Of a stretch of 28,388 bases of DNA, positions 7,763-16,591 are shown in pieces. Location of the stretch: positions 1 to 28,388 of the forward strand of contig DASQAV010000109.1 in assembly GCA_035635575.1 (NCBI GenBank). The letters run 5' to 3'. Both the position numbers and the translations under genes were made by a program. The stretch comes from WS-7 sp035635575 (GTDB taxonomy: Bacteria; Eisenbacteria; RBG-16-71-46; SZUA-252). The first letter of the stretch is position 1, and each line of letters starts with the position of its first letter. The notes under the pieces were generated by a model. The model made no database searches, was not told where the DNA came from, and saw nothing but the letters and a program-made list of their open reading frames with translations.

Positions 7763-9104
7763 CCCGAACCAGGCCGTAGCGCTTGATCTTCCGATGGAGG
7801 TATCCGCGATCCATCCCGAGCCGCTTCGCGGCCTCCGTCACGTTCCACGAGCACTGCTTGAGTGTGGTCAGAATGGCGTCGCGCTCGGCGCGATCGCGCG
7901 CCGCGCGGATCTCGCTCACCGGCTCCTCGTCGGTCCTCGCGGGAAGCGCCTGCTCGACCTCCTGCACCCCGATCGATTCTCCCTCGCTCATGATGAGGAG
8001 CCGCTCGATCAGGTTTCTCAGCTCGCGCACGTTCCCCGGCCAGGAGTAGCGGGAAAGCCTTTCGATGGCTTCCGGCTCGAGCTTCCGCGGCGGACGGCCG
8101 TGCTCCTGCCCGAACCCTCCCATGAAGTGCCGGATCAGGAGCGGAATGTCCTCCTTCCGCGCGCGCAGCGGCTGGACGTGGATGGGGACCACGCTCAGCC
8201 GGTAGAAGAGGTCCTCGCGGAAGCGCCCCGCCTGGATCTCCTCGGAGAGATTCTTGTTCGTGGCCGCGACGATGCGCGCGTCCACCTGGATCGTGCGGGT
8301 GCCGCCCAGCCGCTCGATCTCGCCGGTCTCGATGGCGCGGAGAAACTTGGCCTGGGTATCGAGGCTCATGTCGCCGACCTCGTCCAGGAACAGCGTCCCA
8401 CGATCCGCGGCCTCGAGCCGTCCGCGCTTCATCTGCGCCGCTCCGGTGAAGGCGCCCTTCTCGTATCCAAAGAGCTCGCTCTCCACCAGATCCTTGGGGA
8501 GCGCCGCGCAGTTCAGCTTCTCGAAGGGCCCGCGGGCCCGGGAGCTCTGGCGATGGATGGCGCGCGCGACCAGCTCCTTGCCCGCGCCGCTCTCCCCCGT
8601 GATGAGCACCTTGGCCTCGCTCCTCGCCACCTTGGCGATCTCGGCCTTGACCTGCTCGATGGCGTGGCTCTCGCCCACCATCTCGTCCGCGCGGCCGGCG
8701 AGGGTGCGAAGGGATTCGTTCTCCCGCTTGAGCGCCTTCAGCTCCAGGGCGCGCTCGACGGTCACGTTGAGACGGTCGGGGCCGAAGGGCTTCTCCACGA
8801 AATCCGCGGCCCCCATCCGCGTGGCGCGGACCGCCTCCTCGATCGTGCCGTGTCCGGACATGATGACCACGGGAAGATCGGGGCTCACGGCCTTCGCGGA
8901 CTCGAGGAGGTGAATCCCGTCGTTGCCGGGAAGCCGGAGGTCGGTGAGGAGGAGATCGATGCGCTCCTTGGCGAGGATCGTCTCGGCTTCCTCCGCGCTC
9001 TGCGCGGTGAGGACGTCGTAGTGGCGCTTGAGCGCGCCCGAGATCTCGAGCAGGACCGAGGGCTCGTCGTCCACCACGAGCACGCGCACGCGCGCCTGGC
9101 TCAC
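7746..9104 (-). CDS. NtrC-family sigma-54-dependent response regulator
   Basis: This 452-residue protein has three domains. The receiver (1-120) has acidic pocket D12/D13, phospho-acceptor D55 and K105. The AAA+ domain (about 143-375) has Walker A GESGAGKE (170-177), the sigma-54 contact loop GAFTGA (217-222), FLDEVGDM as Walker B, and WPGNVRELRNL. A Fis-type helix-turn-helix closes it (NVTEAAKRLGMDRGYLHRKIKRYG). Phosphorylation by the overlapping kinase should drive ATP-dependent open-complex formation at sigma-54 promoters. The start overlaps the kinase stop as ATGA, meaning tight coupling. Domain order and pairing with an NtrY-like kinase resemble NtrX, but nothing shows a nitrogen role. 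Targets could include the sigma-54 promoter matches found at 16802 and 17230. Confidence 0.93.
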   Translation of the reverse strand: MSQARVRVLVVDDEPSVLLEISGALKRHYDVLTAQSAEEAETILAKERIDLLLTDLRLPGNDGIHLLESAKAVSPDLPVVIMSGHGTIEEAVRATRMGAADFVEKPFGPDRLNVTVERALELKALKRENESLRTLAGRADEMVGESHAIEQVKAEIAKVARSEAKVLITGESGAGKELVARAIHRQSSRARGPFEKLNCAALPKDLVESELFGYEKGAFTGAAQMKRGRLEAADRGTLFLDEVGDMSLDTQAKFLRAIETGEIERLGGTRTIQVDARIVAATNKNLSEEIQAGRFREDLFYRLSVVPIHVQPLRARKEDIPLLIRHFMGGFGQEHGRPPRKLEPEAIERLSRYSWPGNVRELRNLIERLLIMSEGESIGVQEVEQALPARTDEEPVSEIRAARDRAERDAILTTLKQCSWNVTEAAKRLGMDRGYLHRKIKRYGLVRDAQGS

Positions 9105-10663
9105 GAGGGCGCCTCGGAGGGCGACTCGGAGACCGGCGGGAGCGTGAACCAGGCGCGGGTTCCGATCCCGGGATGGCTCTCCAGCCCGAACCGTCCCGAA
9201 TGCTGCTCCACGATTCTCTGAACCAGCGTGAGCCCCAATCCGCTCCCTGTGGATTTCGTCGTGAAGCCGGGCGCCGCCGCGCGCTCCAGCGTGGCGGGAT
9301 CCATGCCGGGTCCCGAATCCTCGACCTCGATCCGCACACGAGCCTCGGCGCTGTTCTCGCGATAGGCGCGCATCGTGATCGTGCCGCGATCCGGCGATGC
9401 CTCCAGGGCGTTCTTGATGAGGTTCACGAGGACGCGCTGGATCTGAGCTTCGTCGGCCCAGGCTAAGGGCTCAGGCGTACCGATCTCAACGCGGAATTCC
9501 ACGGGGCTCGATCCTCGATACAGCTTCGCCACGCTCTCCGCGAGCGCGCCCACGTCGCAGGCACCGAATCGCGGCTCGGGGAGCTGGGCGACCGCGGAGA
9601 ACGCGTTCACGAATTCCTGGAGCGAATGCACCTCGTTCAAGATGAGGTCCGCGTTCTCCCGGACCACCTGGGCTCGCGGAGACTCGGGGCGGCGCGCTTC
9701 GTCGCGCAGCCGCTCGAGCGCGAACTGGATCGGCGTGAGCGGATTCCGGATCTCGTGCGCGACCGCGCGCGCCACCTCGCGCCACGCGGCCAGGCGCTCC
9801 GCCCGGACCAGCGCGCGCCTGGAGGTCTGAAGCTCCTCGACCATCTGGTTGAAGGTCCGGCCCAGGAAGCGGACCTCCTGCGTTCCCGAAGGCGTGACCC
9901 GGTGGGCGAGATCACCACCCGAAACACGCTCCATCCCGCCCCGGAGCTCGAGCACCGGTCGGGCGATGCCGCGGGAGACCAGGTAGGCGAGACCGAAGCT
10001 CAGGAGGCCCAGCACCAGGGTCCAGATCCCCGCGAAGATCCAGAGGCTTCGCTCCGAGATCCACGTGTAGACGCCCAGCTTCCGGTACATGACGAGGTTC
10101 TTCTGCAAGGAAAGGATCTCTTTCGAGATCTCGGGGTCCAGCTGGTAGCCGCCGAGGAGCATGTGGTCCTTGCCCATCGGAGCGACCCCGCTCACCTGGC
10201 GCGGCGCCTCGCCTCCCGTGATGAGTCCGCCCTGCTCGAGCGCTCCCTTGAGCGATTCCTGCTCCGGCTCGGGCAAGGTGATCCTGGGGCCGAGGCGCGC
10301 CCCGAAGATCCGCTGAGGCGGTGGCCCGACTTTGTAGAGGCAGATGTAGTCGAGCCCGCGGCTTCTCGCCTCCTCACGGAGGCGGCGCTCCAGATCGGCG
10401 AGGTTCCCCGCCTCGAGGAGACGCCGCGCGGCGGGATCGAGCGCCATGACCTCGGCGTGCTGGCGGGCGTCGTTCCCCAGCCGCTCGATTCCCTCGCGGA
10501 TCACCTCGAGCGACTGGGCGAGCGCGTTCTCGGTCTCGGGATTCCGGAGGGCGGCGATGCTCCTCGAGAGATAGAAGGTGACGAAGAGCGTCAGGCCGAG
10601 CGAGGGAAGGATCGAGACGAGGAGGAAGAGGGCAAGGAGGCGCTGGCGAAGGGTGCCGAGCAT
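9101..10663 (-). CDS. NtrY-like membrane sensor histidine kinase
   Basis: A 520-residue kinase. A membrane helix near residues 8-32 and a second one (WIFAGIWTLVLGLLSFGLAYLVS) bracket an extracytoplasmic sensor region of roughly 170 residues. A HAMP linker follows (IARPVLELRGGMERVSGGD), then the dimerisation helix with phospho-acceptor H303 in AVAHEIRNP, and the ATPase domain with N-box LVNLIKNALEAS, DSGPGMD, GFTTKSTGSGLGL. The start is ATG 10663, sharing one base with the rlmN stop (TGATG), the classic coupling overlap; the frame is open far upstream only because it runs through rlmN. Its regulator overlaps the 3' end. The ligand is unknown. The HAMP and lack of a PAS domain differ from many NtrY proteins. 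Confidence 0.93.
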   Translation of the reverse strand: MLGTLRQRLLALFLLVSILPSLGLTLFVTFYLSRSIAALRNPETENALAQSLEVIREGIERLGNDARQHAEVMALDPAARRLLEAGNLADLERRLREEARSRGLDYICLYKVGPPPQRIFGARLGPRITLPEPEQESLKGALEQGGLITGGEAPRQVSGVAPMGKDHMLLGGYQLDPEISKEILSLQKNLVMYRKLGVYTWISERSLWIFAGIWTLVLGLLSFGLAYLVSRGIARPVLELRGGMERVSGGDLAHRVTPSGTQEVRFLGRTFNQMVEELQTSRRALVRAERLAAWREVARAVAHEIRNPLTPIQFALERLRDEARRPESPRAQVVRENADLILNEVHSLQEFVNAFSAVAQLPEPRFGACDVGALAESVAKLYRGSSPVEFRVEIGTPEPLAWADEAQIQRVLVNLIKNALEASPDRGTITMRAYRENSAEARVRIEVEDSGPGMDPATLERAAAPGFTTKSTGSGLGLTLVQRIVEQHSGRFGLESHPGIGTRAWFTLPPVSESPSEAPS

Positions 10664-11760
10664 CAGGTCCCGGTTTCGCCCGCAAGCTGCCCGCACGCCG
10701 CGCCGATCTCGACTCCCTGGCTGTAGCGCACGGTGACGGCGGGAACGCGCGGCCTCAGATACTCCGCGAACCGCTCGATCCGCTCCGGCGAGGGGCGCTT
10801 GAACTTGCCCGGGCCGATGGGATTGTAGGGAATGAGGTTGATCTTGCAGGGGAGCTGGGCCACCAGCTTCACGAGCTTCGAAGCATCCGCGACCGAGTCG
10901 TTCAGCTCCTCGAGGAGGATGTACTCGAAGGTCACGCGCCGGCCCGTGCGCTCCACGTGATGGCGGATGGCGCGCATGAGCTGCTCGAGCGGGTATCGCT
11001 GGTTCACCGGCATGAGCTTGGAGCGCTGGGCGTCGGTCGCGGCGTGGAGCGAGACCGCCAGCCGGAAGCGAAGCCCCTGGTCGGCGAGCTTCACGATCTG
11101 GGGCGCGAGCCCCACCGTGGAGATGGTGATCCGCTTGGCCGGAACGGCCATCCCGGACGGATCGCTCAGAAGCGTCAGCGCGCCCATGACGGCGTCGTAG
11201 TTCTCGAGGGGCTCTCCCATGCCCATCATCACGACGTTGTACTCGCTCCGGCCGGGGGGAAGCTCGCTCCGGAGGAGGAAGGCCTGCTCCACGATCTCCG
11301 GCGCCGTCAGATTCCTGCCCCGGCCCATCCTTCCCGTGGCGCAGAACCGGCACGCGAAGGCGCAGCCGTGCTGGGAGGAGAGACAGAACGTCATTCGCTT
11401 GGGGGTGGACATGTAGACCGACTCGATGATTCCCCCTCCGGGGATCGCATAGCCCACCTTTCGCGTCTTGCGGTCCGGAGTCTCCCGGCGGGATCTTTCG
11501 TGAAGCACACCGATCGTGAATTCCTCGTGGAGCCTCGAACGAAGCGGGGCGGGGAGGTTGGTCATGGAATCGAACGCGGAGACTCCGCGCGCGTAGATCC
11601 ACTCGGCCACCTGCTTCCCGCGGTAGGGCTTCTCCCCCAAGGCGTGGAAGAGCTTCTCCAGCTCGGGCACGGTCTGGCCGAGCAGGTTCTCACGCCCGTC
11701 CGGGCCTCCGGAAGAGGCGGCATTTTTCGCGCTTGCAAGGGTTTCCGACTTTACATTCAT
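10663..11760 (-). CDS. rlmN: 23S rRNA (adenine2503-C2)/tRNA (A37-C2) methyltransferase RlmN
   Basis: A radical-SAM methyltransferase of 365 residues. It has the CX3CX2C iron-sulfur motif in CAFACRFCATG, the N-terminal VPELEKLFHALGEKPYRGKQVAEWIY domain, VVMMGMGEPLENYD, ITISTVGL, RLAVSLHA, and the C-terminal methyl-carrier cysteine in GAACGQL. It methylates C2 of A2503 in 23S rRNA and A37 in some tRNAs, aiding translational accuracy. An upstream ATG at 11817 is open, but the promoter -10 (11770-11775) lies inside that extension, so the start is set at ATG 11760. No Shine-Dalgarno is seen; the transcript should begin within a few bases of the ATG. First gene of the five-gene operon; its link with the two-component genes is probably only transcriptional. 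Confidence 0.95.
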   Translation of the reverse strand: MNVKSETLASAKNAASSGGPDGRENLLGQTVPELEKLFHALGEKPYRGKQVAEWIYARGVSAFDSMTNLPAPLRSRLHEEFTIGVLHERSRRETPDRKTRKVGYAIPGGGIIESVYMSTPKRMTFCLSSQHGCAFACRFCATGRMGRGRNLTAPEIVEQAFLLRSELPPGRSEYNVVMMGMGEPLENYDAVMGALTLLSDPSGMAVPAKRITISTVGLAPQIVKLADQGLRFRLAVSLHAATDAQRSKLMPVNQRYPLEQLMRAIRHHVERTGRRVTFEYILLEELNDSVADASKLVKLVAQLPCKINLIPYNPIGPGKFKRPSPERIERFAEYLRPRVPAVTVRYSQGVEIGAACGQLAGETGT

Positions 11761-11769
11761 ATTCGGCAC

Positions 11770-11799
11770 ATGGTAAGGTTCCACTCTCGGCGGAGTCAA
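11770..11799 (-). promoter_or_regulatory. Promoter of the rlmN operon
   Basis: On the minus strand TTGACT (11794-11799), 18-base spacer, TACCAT (11770-11775). The -10 ends nine bases before the ATG at 11760, so the mRNA should be leaderless or have a leader of about two bases. Confidence 0.6.
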
Positions 11800-11872
11800 T
11801 CGCGGGGGCCCAATCACCCGTGATTCCTTCCCCGCAAGGAGGGCACATCAGGCTCCACACCTGGCCCAAGTC

Positions 11873-12829
11873 ATGGTGAGGATCGGTGCGGTTGACATCG
11901 GCACCAACTCGGTACGACTGTTGGTCGCCGACGTAGACGAGAAGGAACGCCTCAAAACCGCCCACCGGATGGGCGAAATCTCGCGTCTCGGCGAAGGGCT
12001 GGATCGCACCGGTGTGATCGATGATGCCGCGGCCCAGAGGACCCTCGACTGCCTGGAGCGCTTCGTTCACGAAGCGGAATACTCCGGGGCAAGCCAGATC
12101 CGCGTAGCGGGAACCAACGCCTTCCGGGTCGCCCGCAACGGCCGCGATGTCGCGGATCGCTACGCCCAGCGCATCGGATATCCCGTCGACATCCTCACTG
12201 GAGAAGAAGAGGCCCGCCTCGTATTTCTGGCCGTGATGAGCGGGCTCTCCGCGCAGCAGGGCCGATCGGTCGTCGTGGATATCGGGGGCGGCAGCACCGA
12301 GATCATCTGCGGCGAGGGGGAGCAGGGCACCCAGCTCATCAGCCTCGAGCTTGGATGCGTCCGGCTCACCGAGCGGCTCGTCCGGGGTGATCCGCCGGCC
12401 GAGCAGGAGCTGGAGGCGATCCGCTCCCACGTCCGGGAGATCTTCGCGGAGAAGCTTGGCGCCTTCGATGATGCCCGGATCGACCGAGCCGTCGGGGTCG
12501 GGGGAACCGTAACCGCATTCGGCGCACTGGATTTGGGCCTCACCAAGTACGACCCCTCCCGCATCGAGAACCACCTCCTGAGCCGGGAGCGCATCGCGTC
12601 GATCGAGAAGCACCTCTGCTCCATTCCGCTGAACCAGCGACGGGACCTTGCCGGCGTAAGTCGCGGCAGGGCGGACATCATCCCCGCGGGCGCCGTCATC
12701 CTCTCCGAGTTCGTGAACCGCTTTCCGGTGCCGGGGGTGTATGTCTCCACCCGGGGGCTTCGCTACGGGCTGGTCCTGAGCGAGGCGAGGAAGGTCTGGC
12801 GGCCCCAGGGAGAGCCGGTCGGGAACTGA
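11873..12829 (+). CDS. Ppx/GppA family phosphatase (exopolyphosphatase-like)
   Basis: A 318-residue member of the ASKHA fold. The N-terminal GAVDIGTNSVRLLVADV is the phosphate-1 motif, VVVDIGGGSTEIICG the phosphate-2 motif, VGVGGTVTAFGALDLGL the adenosine-side segment, and DIIPAGAVIL plus VSTRGLRYGLV close the domain. Proteins of this size (about 300 residues) contain only the catalytic core and hydrolyse polyphosphate or pppGpp; which one cannot be told from sequence. The larger E. coli Ppx and GppA have an added C-terminal HD-like domain absent here. ATG 11873 fits the family N-terminus; there is no clear Shine-Dalgarno at the right distance (AGGAGGG is about 30 bases upstream) and no obvious promoter in the 112-base gap shared with rlmN. 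Confidence 0.9.
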   Translation: MVRIGAVDIGTNSVRLLVADVDEKERLKTAHRMGEISRLGEGLDRTGVIDDAAAQRTLDCLERFVHEAEYSGASQIRVAGTNAFRVARNGRDVADRYAQRIGYPVDILTGEEEARLVFLAVMSGLSAQQGRSVVVDIGGGSTEIICGEGEQGTQLISLELGCVRLTERLVRGDPPAEQELEAIRSHVREIFAEKLGAFDDARIDRAVGVGGTVTAFGALDLGLTKYDPSRIENHLLSRERIASIEKHLCSIPLNQRRDLAGVSRGRADIIPAGAVILSEFVNRFPVPGVYVSTRGLRYGLVLSEARKVWRPQGEPVGN

Positions 12830-12896
12830 GGCGGTAAGCGGTCCGGCGTCGTGACATGAAGACACCCCCTAAGCTTGCAGAAAGCAACGATTTCCC

Positions 12897-12925
12897 TTGA
12901 CGTGTCCGGATTCACCAACTATATT
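12897..12925 (+). promoter_or_regulatory. Strong sigma-70 promoter before the small exported protein
   Basis: TTGACG (12897-12902), 17-base spacer, TATATT (12920-12925): five of six matches in each element and ideal spacing, the best housekeeping promoter in the window. The predicted start is near 12932, giving a leader of about 158 nt before the ATG at 13090. Confidence 0.8.
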
Positions 12926-12931
12926 CGCTTG

Positions 12932-13089
12932 TAAGTGTAGTTCTGTCAGCGCAAGGCCCAGTTCCCCTGGGATTCCCTCCCGGATTTCGGACCTTACGAT
13001 CGAAATCCCGAGCCGAGCGCGGACATGGACCCGAAAAATGTTTTTCGGGCGACCGTTTTTGGCCGGGCGTCATATCCGAGGAGCTTTAC
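12932..13089 (+). other. Long structured 5' leader (possible cis-regulatory RNA)
   Basis: Two stems are visible. One is GGATTTCG (12982-12989) with CGAAATCC (13001-13008), loop 11. The other is a near-perfect palindrome CCCGAAAAA-TG-TTTTTCGGG (13030-13049), followed after six bases by TTTTT. The second stem could act as an attenuator. The sequence does not match the consensus of riboswitch classes I can recall. The leader ends with the ribosome site GAGGAG. Confidence 0.45.
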
Positions 13090-13395
13090 ATGAGGATCCG
13101 GGTTCCTGGTCGCGTCATCGTCTCATCGGCAGCCCTCACCGCTTTCCTCTGCCTCCTGCCCGCGAGCTCGCACGTCGCAAACGCCAGGCCGATCGGCTGG
13201 GAAGATGTTGGTCCCCCGGATCCGGCTCCGAAGGGCGATAACGACGGCGTCGTTCTGAAAACGGGTCCGCTTGGAGGCTTGAGGCCGGCAGGTCGCATCG
13301 TGGCGCCTATCAGCACGAGCACCCGCTATGCGAGCACCTTGAGGCTGTTCTTTGCGGTGACGAGACTGAATACCTGGTACTTCTGGGTTCGGTAA
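13090..13395 (+). CDS. Small exported protein of unknown function
   Basis: A 101-residue protein. Residues 1 to about 32 form a signal peptide: basic MRIRVPGR, hydrophobic VIVSSAALTAFLCLLPA, small residues before ARP (probable cleavage VANA-RP or nearby). The mature part of about 70 residues is rich in G, P and D in its first half (GWEDVGPPDPAPKGDNDG) and ends in an aromatic, basic segment (RLNTWYFWVR). I recognise no domain. It is a real gene on three grounds: an excellent promoter, the ribosome site GAGGAG at proper distance from the ATG, and an intact signal peptide. It lies 58 bases before a TPR-containing activator, a layout like peptide-pheromone/TPR-receptor pairs, but no pheromone activity can be read from sequence. 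Confidence 0.7.
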   Translation: MRIRVPGRVIVSSAALTAFLCLLPASSHVANARPIGWEDVGPPDPAPKGDNDGVVLKTGPLGGLRPAGRIVAPISTSTRYASTLRLFFAVTRLNTWYFWVR

Positions 13396-13453
13396 CCGAA
13401 GTCCGGTTTGCCGCCCAGCTGTACCCCGGTGTTAAAGGCAGTCGAGGGCCGGT

Positions 13454-16400
13454 ATGGAAGCCTTTGTTCCCAAAGACCGTCCGAATCCCAAGCGGGTTCT
13501 GGGAGAGCCCCCGCCTCAGGCGCATGAGAGGGCGACTGGGAATGGGGACCGCAAAGCCCATGAGCTCGGTGACCTCTATTTCGCCGCCGACAACTTCGCC
13601 GTAGCGCTCGAGTACTATCGCCGCGCCCTCGAGATCGAGGGCCGGCGGGGAGACTCGGCGAGTCAGGAAATCCTTCTCAGGACCGGCACGCAGATCGTCG
13701 AGTGCCTCCGGCACCGCGGGGATCTGAACGAGGCGGTCGAAGCGCTCCACGATCTCCACCGCCGTCTCCGCCCGCACGTCACGCGGGAGCAGATCGGGCG
13801 TCTCTCCTCCAGACTCGGCATCCTTCTCTTCGAGCGCGGACGCTACCGCGCCGCGCATCGCGCCGCATCGCTCGCCTACCGGCTCCTCCGCGACACCTCG
13901 CTCAATCTCGATCTCGGGCACACCGAGATGTGTCTCGGGGCGATCGCGCTCCGGACCGGGGAGTGGAATTCCGCGCGCGAGCACTTCGAGAGCGCCATCG
14001 CGACCTACCGGCGCGCCGATTACCAGAGCGGGATGGCGGCGGCGTACAACAACCTCGGGCTCCTGCACAAGAACCAGTGCCGCTTCAAGGAGGCGGTCCG
14101 ATTCCTGGAGCAGGCCCTTCGCATCAGCGAGCGCTCCGGACATTTCCACGATGCCGCGACCTATCTCCACAATCTCGGCCTCGTTCACGACAAGATGGGA
14201 GATTGGGATCTCGCCGAGGAGCACTACCGGCGCGGGCTCCAGATGTACACCGAAGTCGGCTACGCCGCGGGCCGCGCCCGCGCGCTGGGCTGCCTCGGCA
14301 ACCTGAAGCGCAAGCGCCGGGATTGGCCCGCAGCCGAAGAGCTGATTCGCGAGTCGCTCGCGCTCGCGTCCGAGCGCGGGTACCCGCGCGAGACGATCCT
14401 GGCGCGCGAGATGCTCGGGGATTTCCACCTGGATCGCGGCTCCCTCGTGGAGGCGCGCTCGGAATTCGAGACCGCTCTCACGATGGCCGACCAGGTCGCG
14501 CCCGAATCCGATCTCACGGTGGAGCTCCTGCGCCGCCTGGGCGAAGTGAGCCTGGCCTCGGGCGAGCTGGATCCCGCCGTGCGCCTGGCGGAACGCGCGC
14601 TCTCGATCGCCCGCCGCCTCGGGGACCGGATCGAGGAAGCATGCTCCCTCAAGCTCATCGGGCTCGCCCGCGCCGAGCAGGGGGATCTGGATCAGGGCCG
14701 CACGTACCTCGACCAGGCGAGCGAGATCCTGAACCAGATTGGAAAGCGCTACGAGCTGGCCCGGCTCTGCCTCTCGGCGGGGCTGGTCTGGCGGAAGCGC
14801 GCGCGCCGCGGAAAGTCCCGCGCGATCCTGGACGAGTCGGTGTCCTATCTGCGCCGCGCCGCCGCGGGGTTCGAGAGCTTCGGGTTGCCGGAGCTTGCCG
14901 GCCAGGCGCTCCTCGAGCTCGCGCGCAGCGAGATGATCCGGGGTTTCGTGGACGAGGCGGTCATCCATCTGGATCACGCCACCTCCTTCTCCTCCGAGCA
15001 TCCGGAGCCCGCGCTCGAGCGCGGGATTGAAGACCTGCGCCGTGAGCTGGAGCAGGGCCTCATCGAAGGAACGACGGCACAGACGAACGAATTCGCCGCC
15101 TTCGACGAGATCCGCCGCGTGCTGCAGATCGAGGAAGGGGAGGGCTCCGTACAGGAGATCCTCGCACTTCTCGTCCGCCGCTCCAGCGCCGCGCGAGGCT
15201 GTGTGGTCGCGCCCACCCAGGACGGAAGCGCGGCGGTGCTCGCCGCGGTGGGGATCTCGCACAAAGTCGCCCAGGACCTCCTCCGCGACCTCCTCGCGCG
15301 CGTGGGGGCGGAGCGCCTGGGATCGGGGCCCATCGTGTCGAGCCGCGCGGGAGTGGATCCGCGGTTCCGCGATTTCCCCGCGGCGCACGCGCTGAGCCCG
15401 CGCACCAGCCTCGTGATCATGCCGCTCTCGCTTCCTTCCCGGCAGGCGGGCTTCCTCTATCTGGACCGCCCGGCCGAGGGACCGCTGGGCACCTTCAAGC
15501 AGCGGGAAGTGAACCTGATCTCGGTTCTGAGCAACTACGTCTCCGTCGCCATTCTCGAGCAGCAGCGCCGGCAGCTGGCGCGGGAGAACGTCTCGCTCCG
15601 CGGGCGCCTTCTCGAGAACGGGAACGGGCACGGAATCGTGACGCGCAGCCGTGACCTCTTGGAGATCCTCTCGCTCCTGGAGCGCGTGGGCCCGAGCGAC
15701 GCCACGATTCTGATCGAAGGGGAAACCGGGAGCGGCAAGGGTCTCCTGGCAAAAGCCATCCACGCGTCGAGTAATCGCGCGAACAAGCCTTTGATCCAGG
15801 TGAATTGCGCGGCGCTTCCCGAGCCGCTCCTCGAATCCGAGCTCTTCGGCCACGTGCAGGGCGCCTTCACCGGCGCCGTTCGGGAGAAGGCCGGGCTCTT
15901 CGTGGAGGCGAACGGGGGAACGCTCTTCCTGGACGAGGTCGACAAGATGACGATCACGATCCAGGGGAAACTGCTCCACGTCCTGGACAACCGCGAGGTC
16001 CGGCCGGTCGGCGGGAACCGTTCCGCCAAGGTGGACGTGCGCGTCCTCTGTGCCACGAACGTGAACTTGAAAGCACGGATCGCCCGGGGAGACTTCCTCG
16101 AGGACCTCTATTACCGGCTCAACGACATCTGCTTCCGCGTTCCGCCGCTCCGGGAGCGCCCCGAAGACATTCCGCTCCTGGTGGACCACTACAGCCGCCG
16201 CTTCGCGACGGAGTTGGGCAAGGAGATTCGCGGCGTGGAGCCCGAGATGCTGCGCCTCTTCGCGGAGCTGCCCTGGCGGGGCAACGTGCGCGAGCTGGAG
16301 AAGGTCGTGAAGCGGATGGTCGTGCTGGCGAACGAGGGGGAGCCGCTCTCCACGAGACTCGTCCCGCGCGAGCTTCTCCGCGTGGAGGAAGAGACGAACG

Positions 16401-16591
16401 GCGATGCGCCCTCGACGCTCAAGCAAGAGGTGGCGAAGGTCGAGCGCAAGCTCATCGGGCAGGCGCTCGAGCGGAGCAACTGGAACAAGCTCAAGGCTGG
16501 CCGCGAGCTGAACCTCAGCTATCCGACGCTTCTTCAGAAGATCAAGCTCTACCAGCTCGATCGCCGCCACATGATTCGGCAAAGGTCTTAA
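13454..16591 (+). CDS. TPR-GAF-AAA+ sigma-54-dependent transcriptional activator
   Basis: A 1045-residue regulator. Residues about 30-540 are roughly ten tetratricopeptide repeats (for example AAAYNNLGLLHKNQCRFKEA and TYLHNLGLVHDKMGDWDLAE). A GAF-like domain covers about 550-715. The sigma-54 AAA+ domain (about 730-965) has Walker A GETGSGKG (756-763), the GAFTGA loop (803-808), Walker B LFLDEVDKM (827-832 for DEVDKM, where DE[IV]GE/D is usual), and WRGNVRELEKVVK. A Fis-like helix-turn-helix ends it (NKLKAGRELNLSYPTLLQKIKLYQ). There is no receiver domain, so the TPR array and GAF domain presumably sense a protein, peptide or small ligand. GAGGG lies five bases before the ATG. It is probably co-transcribed with the small exported protein upstream and faces two sigma-54 promoter matches downstream. 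Confidence 0.93.
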   Translation: MEAFVPKDRPNPKRVLGEPPPQAHERATGNGDRKAHELGDLYFAADNFAVALEYYRRALEIEGRRGDSASQEILLRTGTQIVECLRHRGDLNEAVEALHDLHRRLRPHVTREQIGRLSSRLGILLFERGRYRAAHRAASLAYRLLRDTSLNLDLGHTEMCLGAIALRTGEWNSAREHFESAIATYRRADYQSGMAAAYNNLGLLHKNQCRFKEAVRFLEQALRISERSGHFHDAATYLHNLGLVHDKMGDWDLAEEHYRRGLQMYTEVGYAAGRARALGCLGNLKRKRRDWPAAEELIRESLALASERGYPRETILAREMLGDFHLDRGSLVEARSEFETALTMADQVAPESDLTVELLRRLGEVSLASGELDPAVRLAERALSIARRLGDRIEEACSLKLIGLARAEQGDLDQGRTYLDQASEILNQIGKRYELARLCLSAGLVWRKRARRGKSRAILDESVSYLRRAAAGFESFGLPELAGQALLELARSEMIRGFVDEAVIHLDHATSFSSEHPEPALERGIEDLRRELEQGLIEGTTAQTNEFAAFDEIRRVLQIEEGEGSVQEILALLVRRSSAARGCVVAPTQDGSAAVLAAVGISHKVAQDLLRDLLARVGAERLGSGPIVSSRAGVDPRFRDFPAAHALSPRTSLVIMPLSLPSRQAGFLYLDRPAEGPLGTFKQREVNLISVLSNYVSVAILEQQRRQLARENVSLRGRLLENGNGHGIVTRSRDLLEILSLLERVGPSDATILIEGETGSGKGLLAKAIHASSNRANKPLIQVNCAALPEPLLESELFGHVQGAFTGAVREKAGLFVEANGGTLFLDEVDKMTITIQGKLLHVLDNREVRPVGGNRSAKVDVRVLCATNVNLKARIARGDFLEDLYYRLNDICFRVPPLRERPEDIPLLVDHYSRRFATELGKEIRGVEPEMLRLFAELPWRGNVRELEKVVKRMVVLANEGEPLSTRLVPRELLRVEEETNGDAPSTLKQEVAKVERKLIGQALERSNWNKLKAGRELNLSYPTLLQKIKLYQLDRRHMIRQRS

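Noticed and set aside
11761..11817. Upstream ATG for rlmN at 11817
   Set aside because: The extension is proline-rich and unlike RlmN N-termini, and it contains the promoter -10.
13310..16582. Minus-strand open frame of 1090 codons
   Set aside because: It is the exact antisense shadow of the TPR activator; high GC makes long antisense frames, and no domain is recognisable in it.
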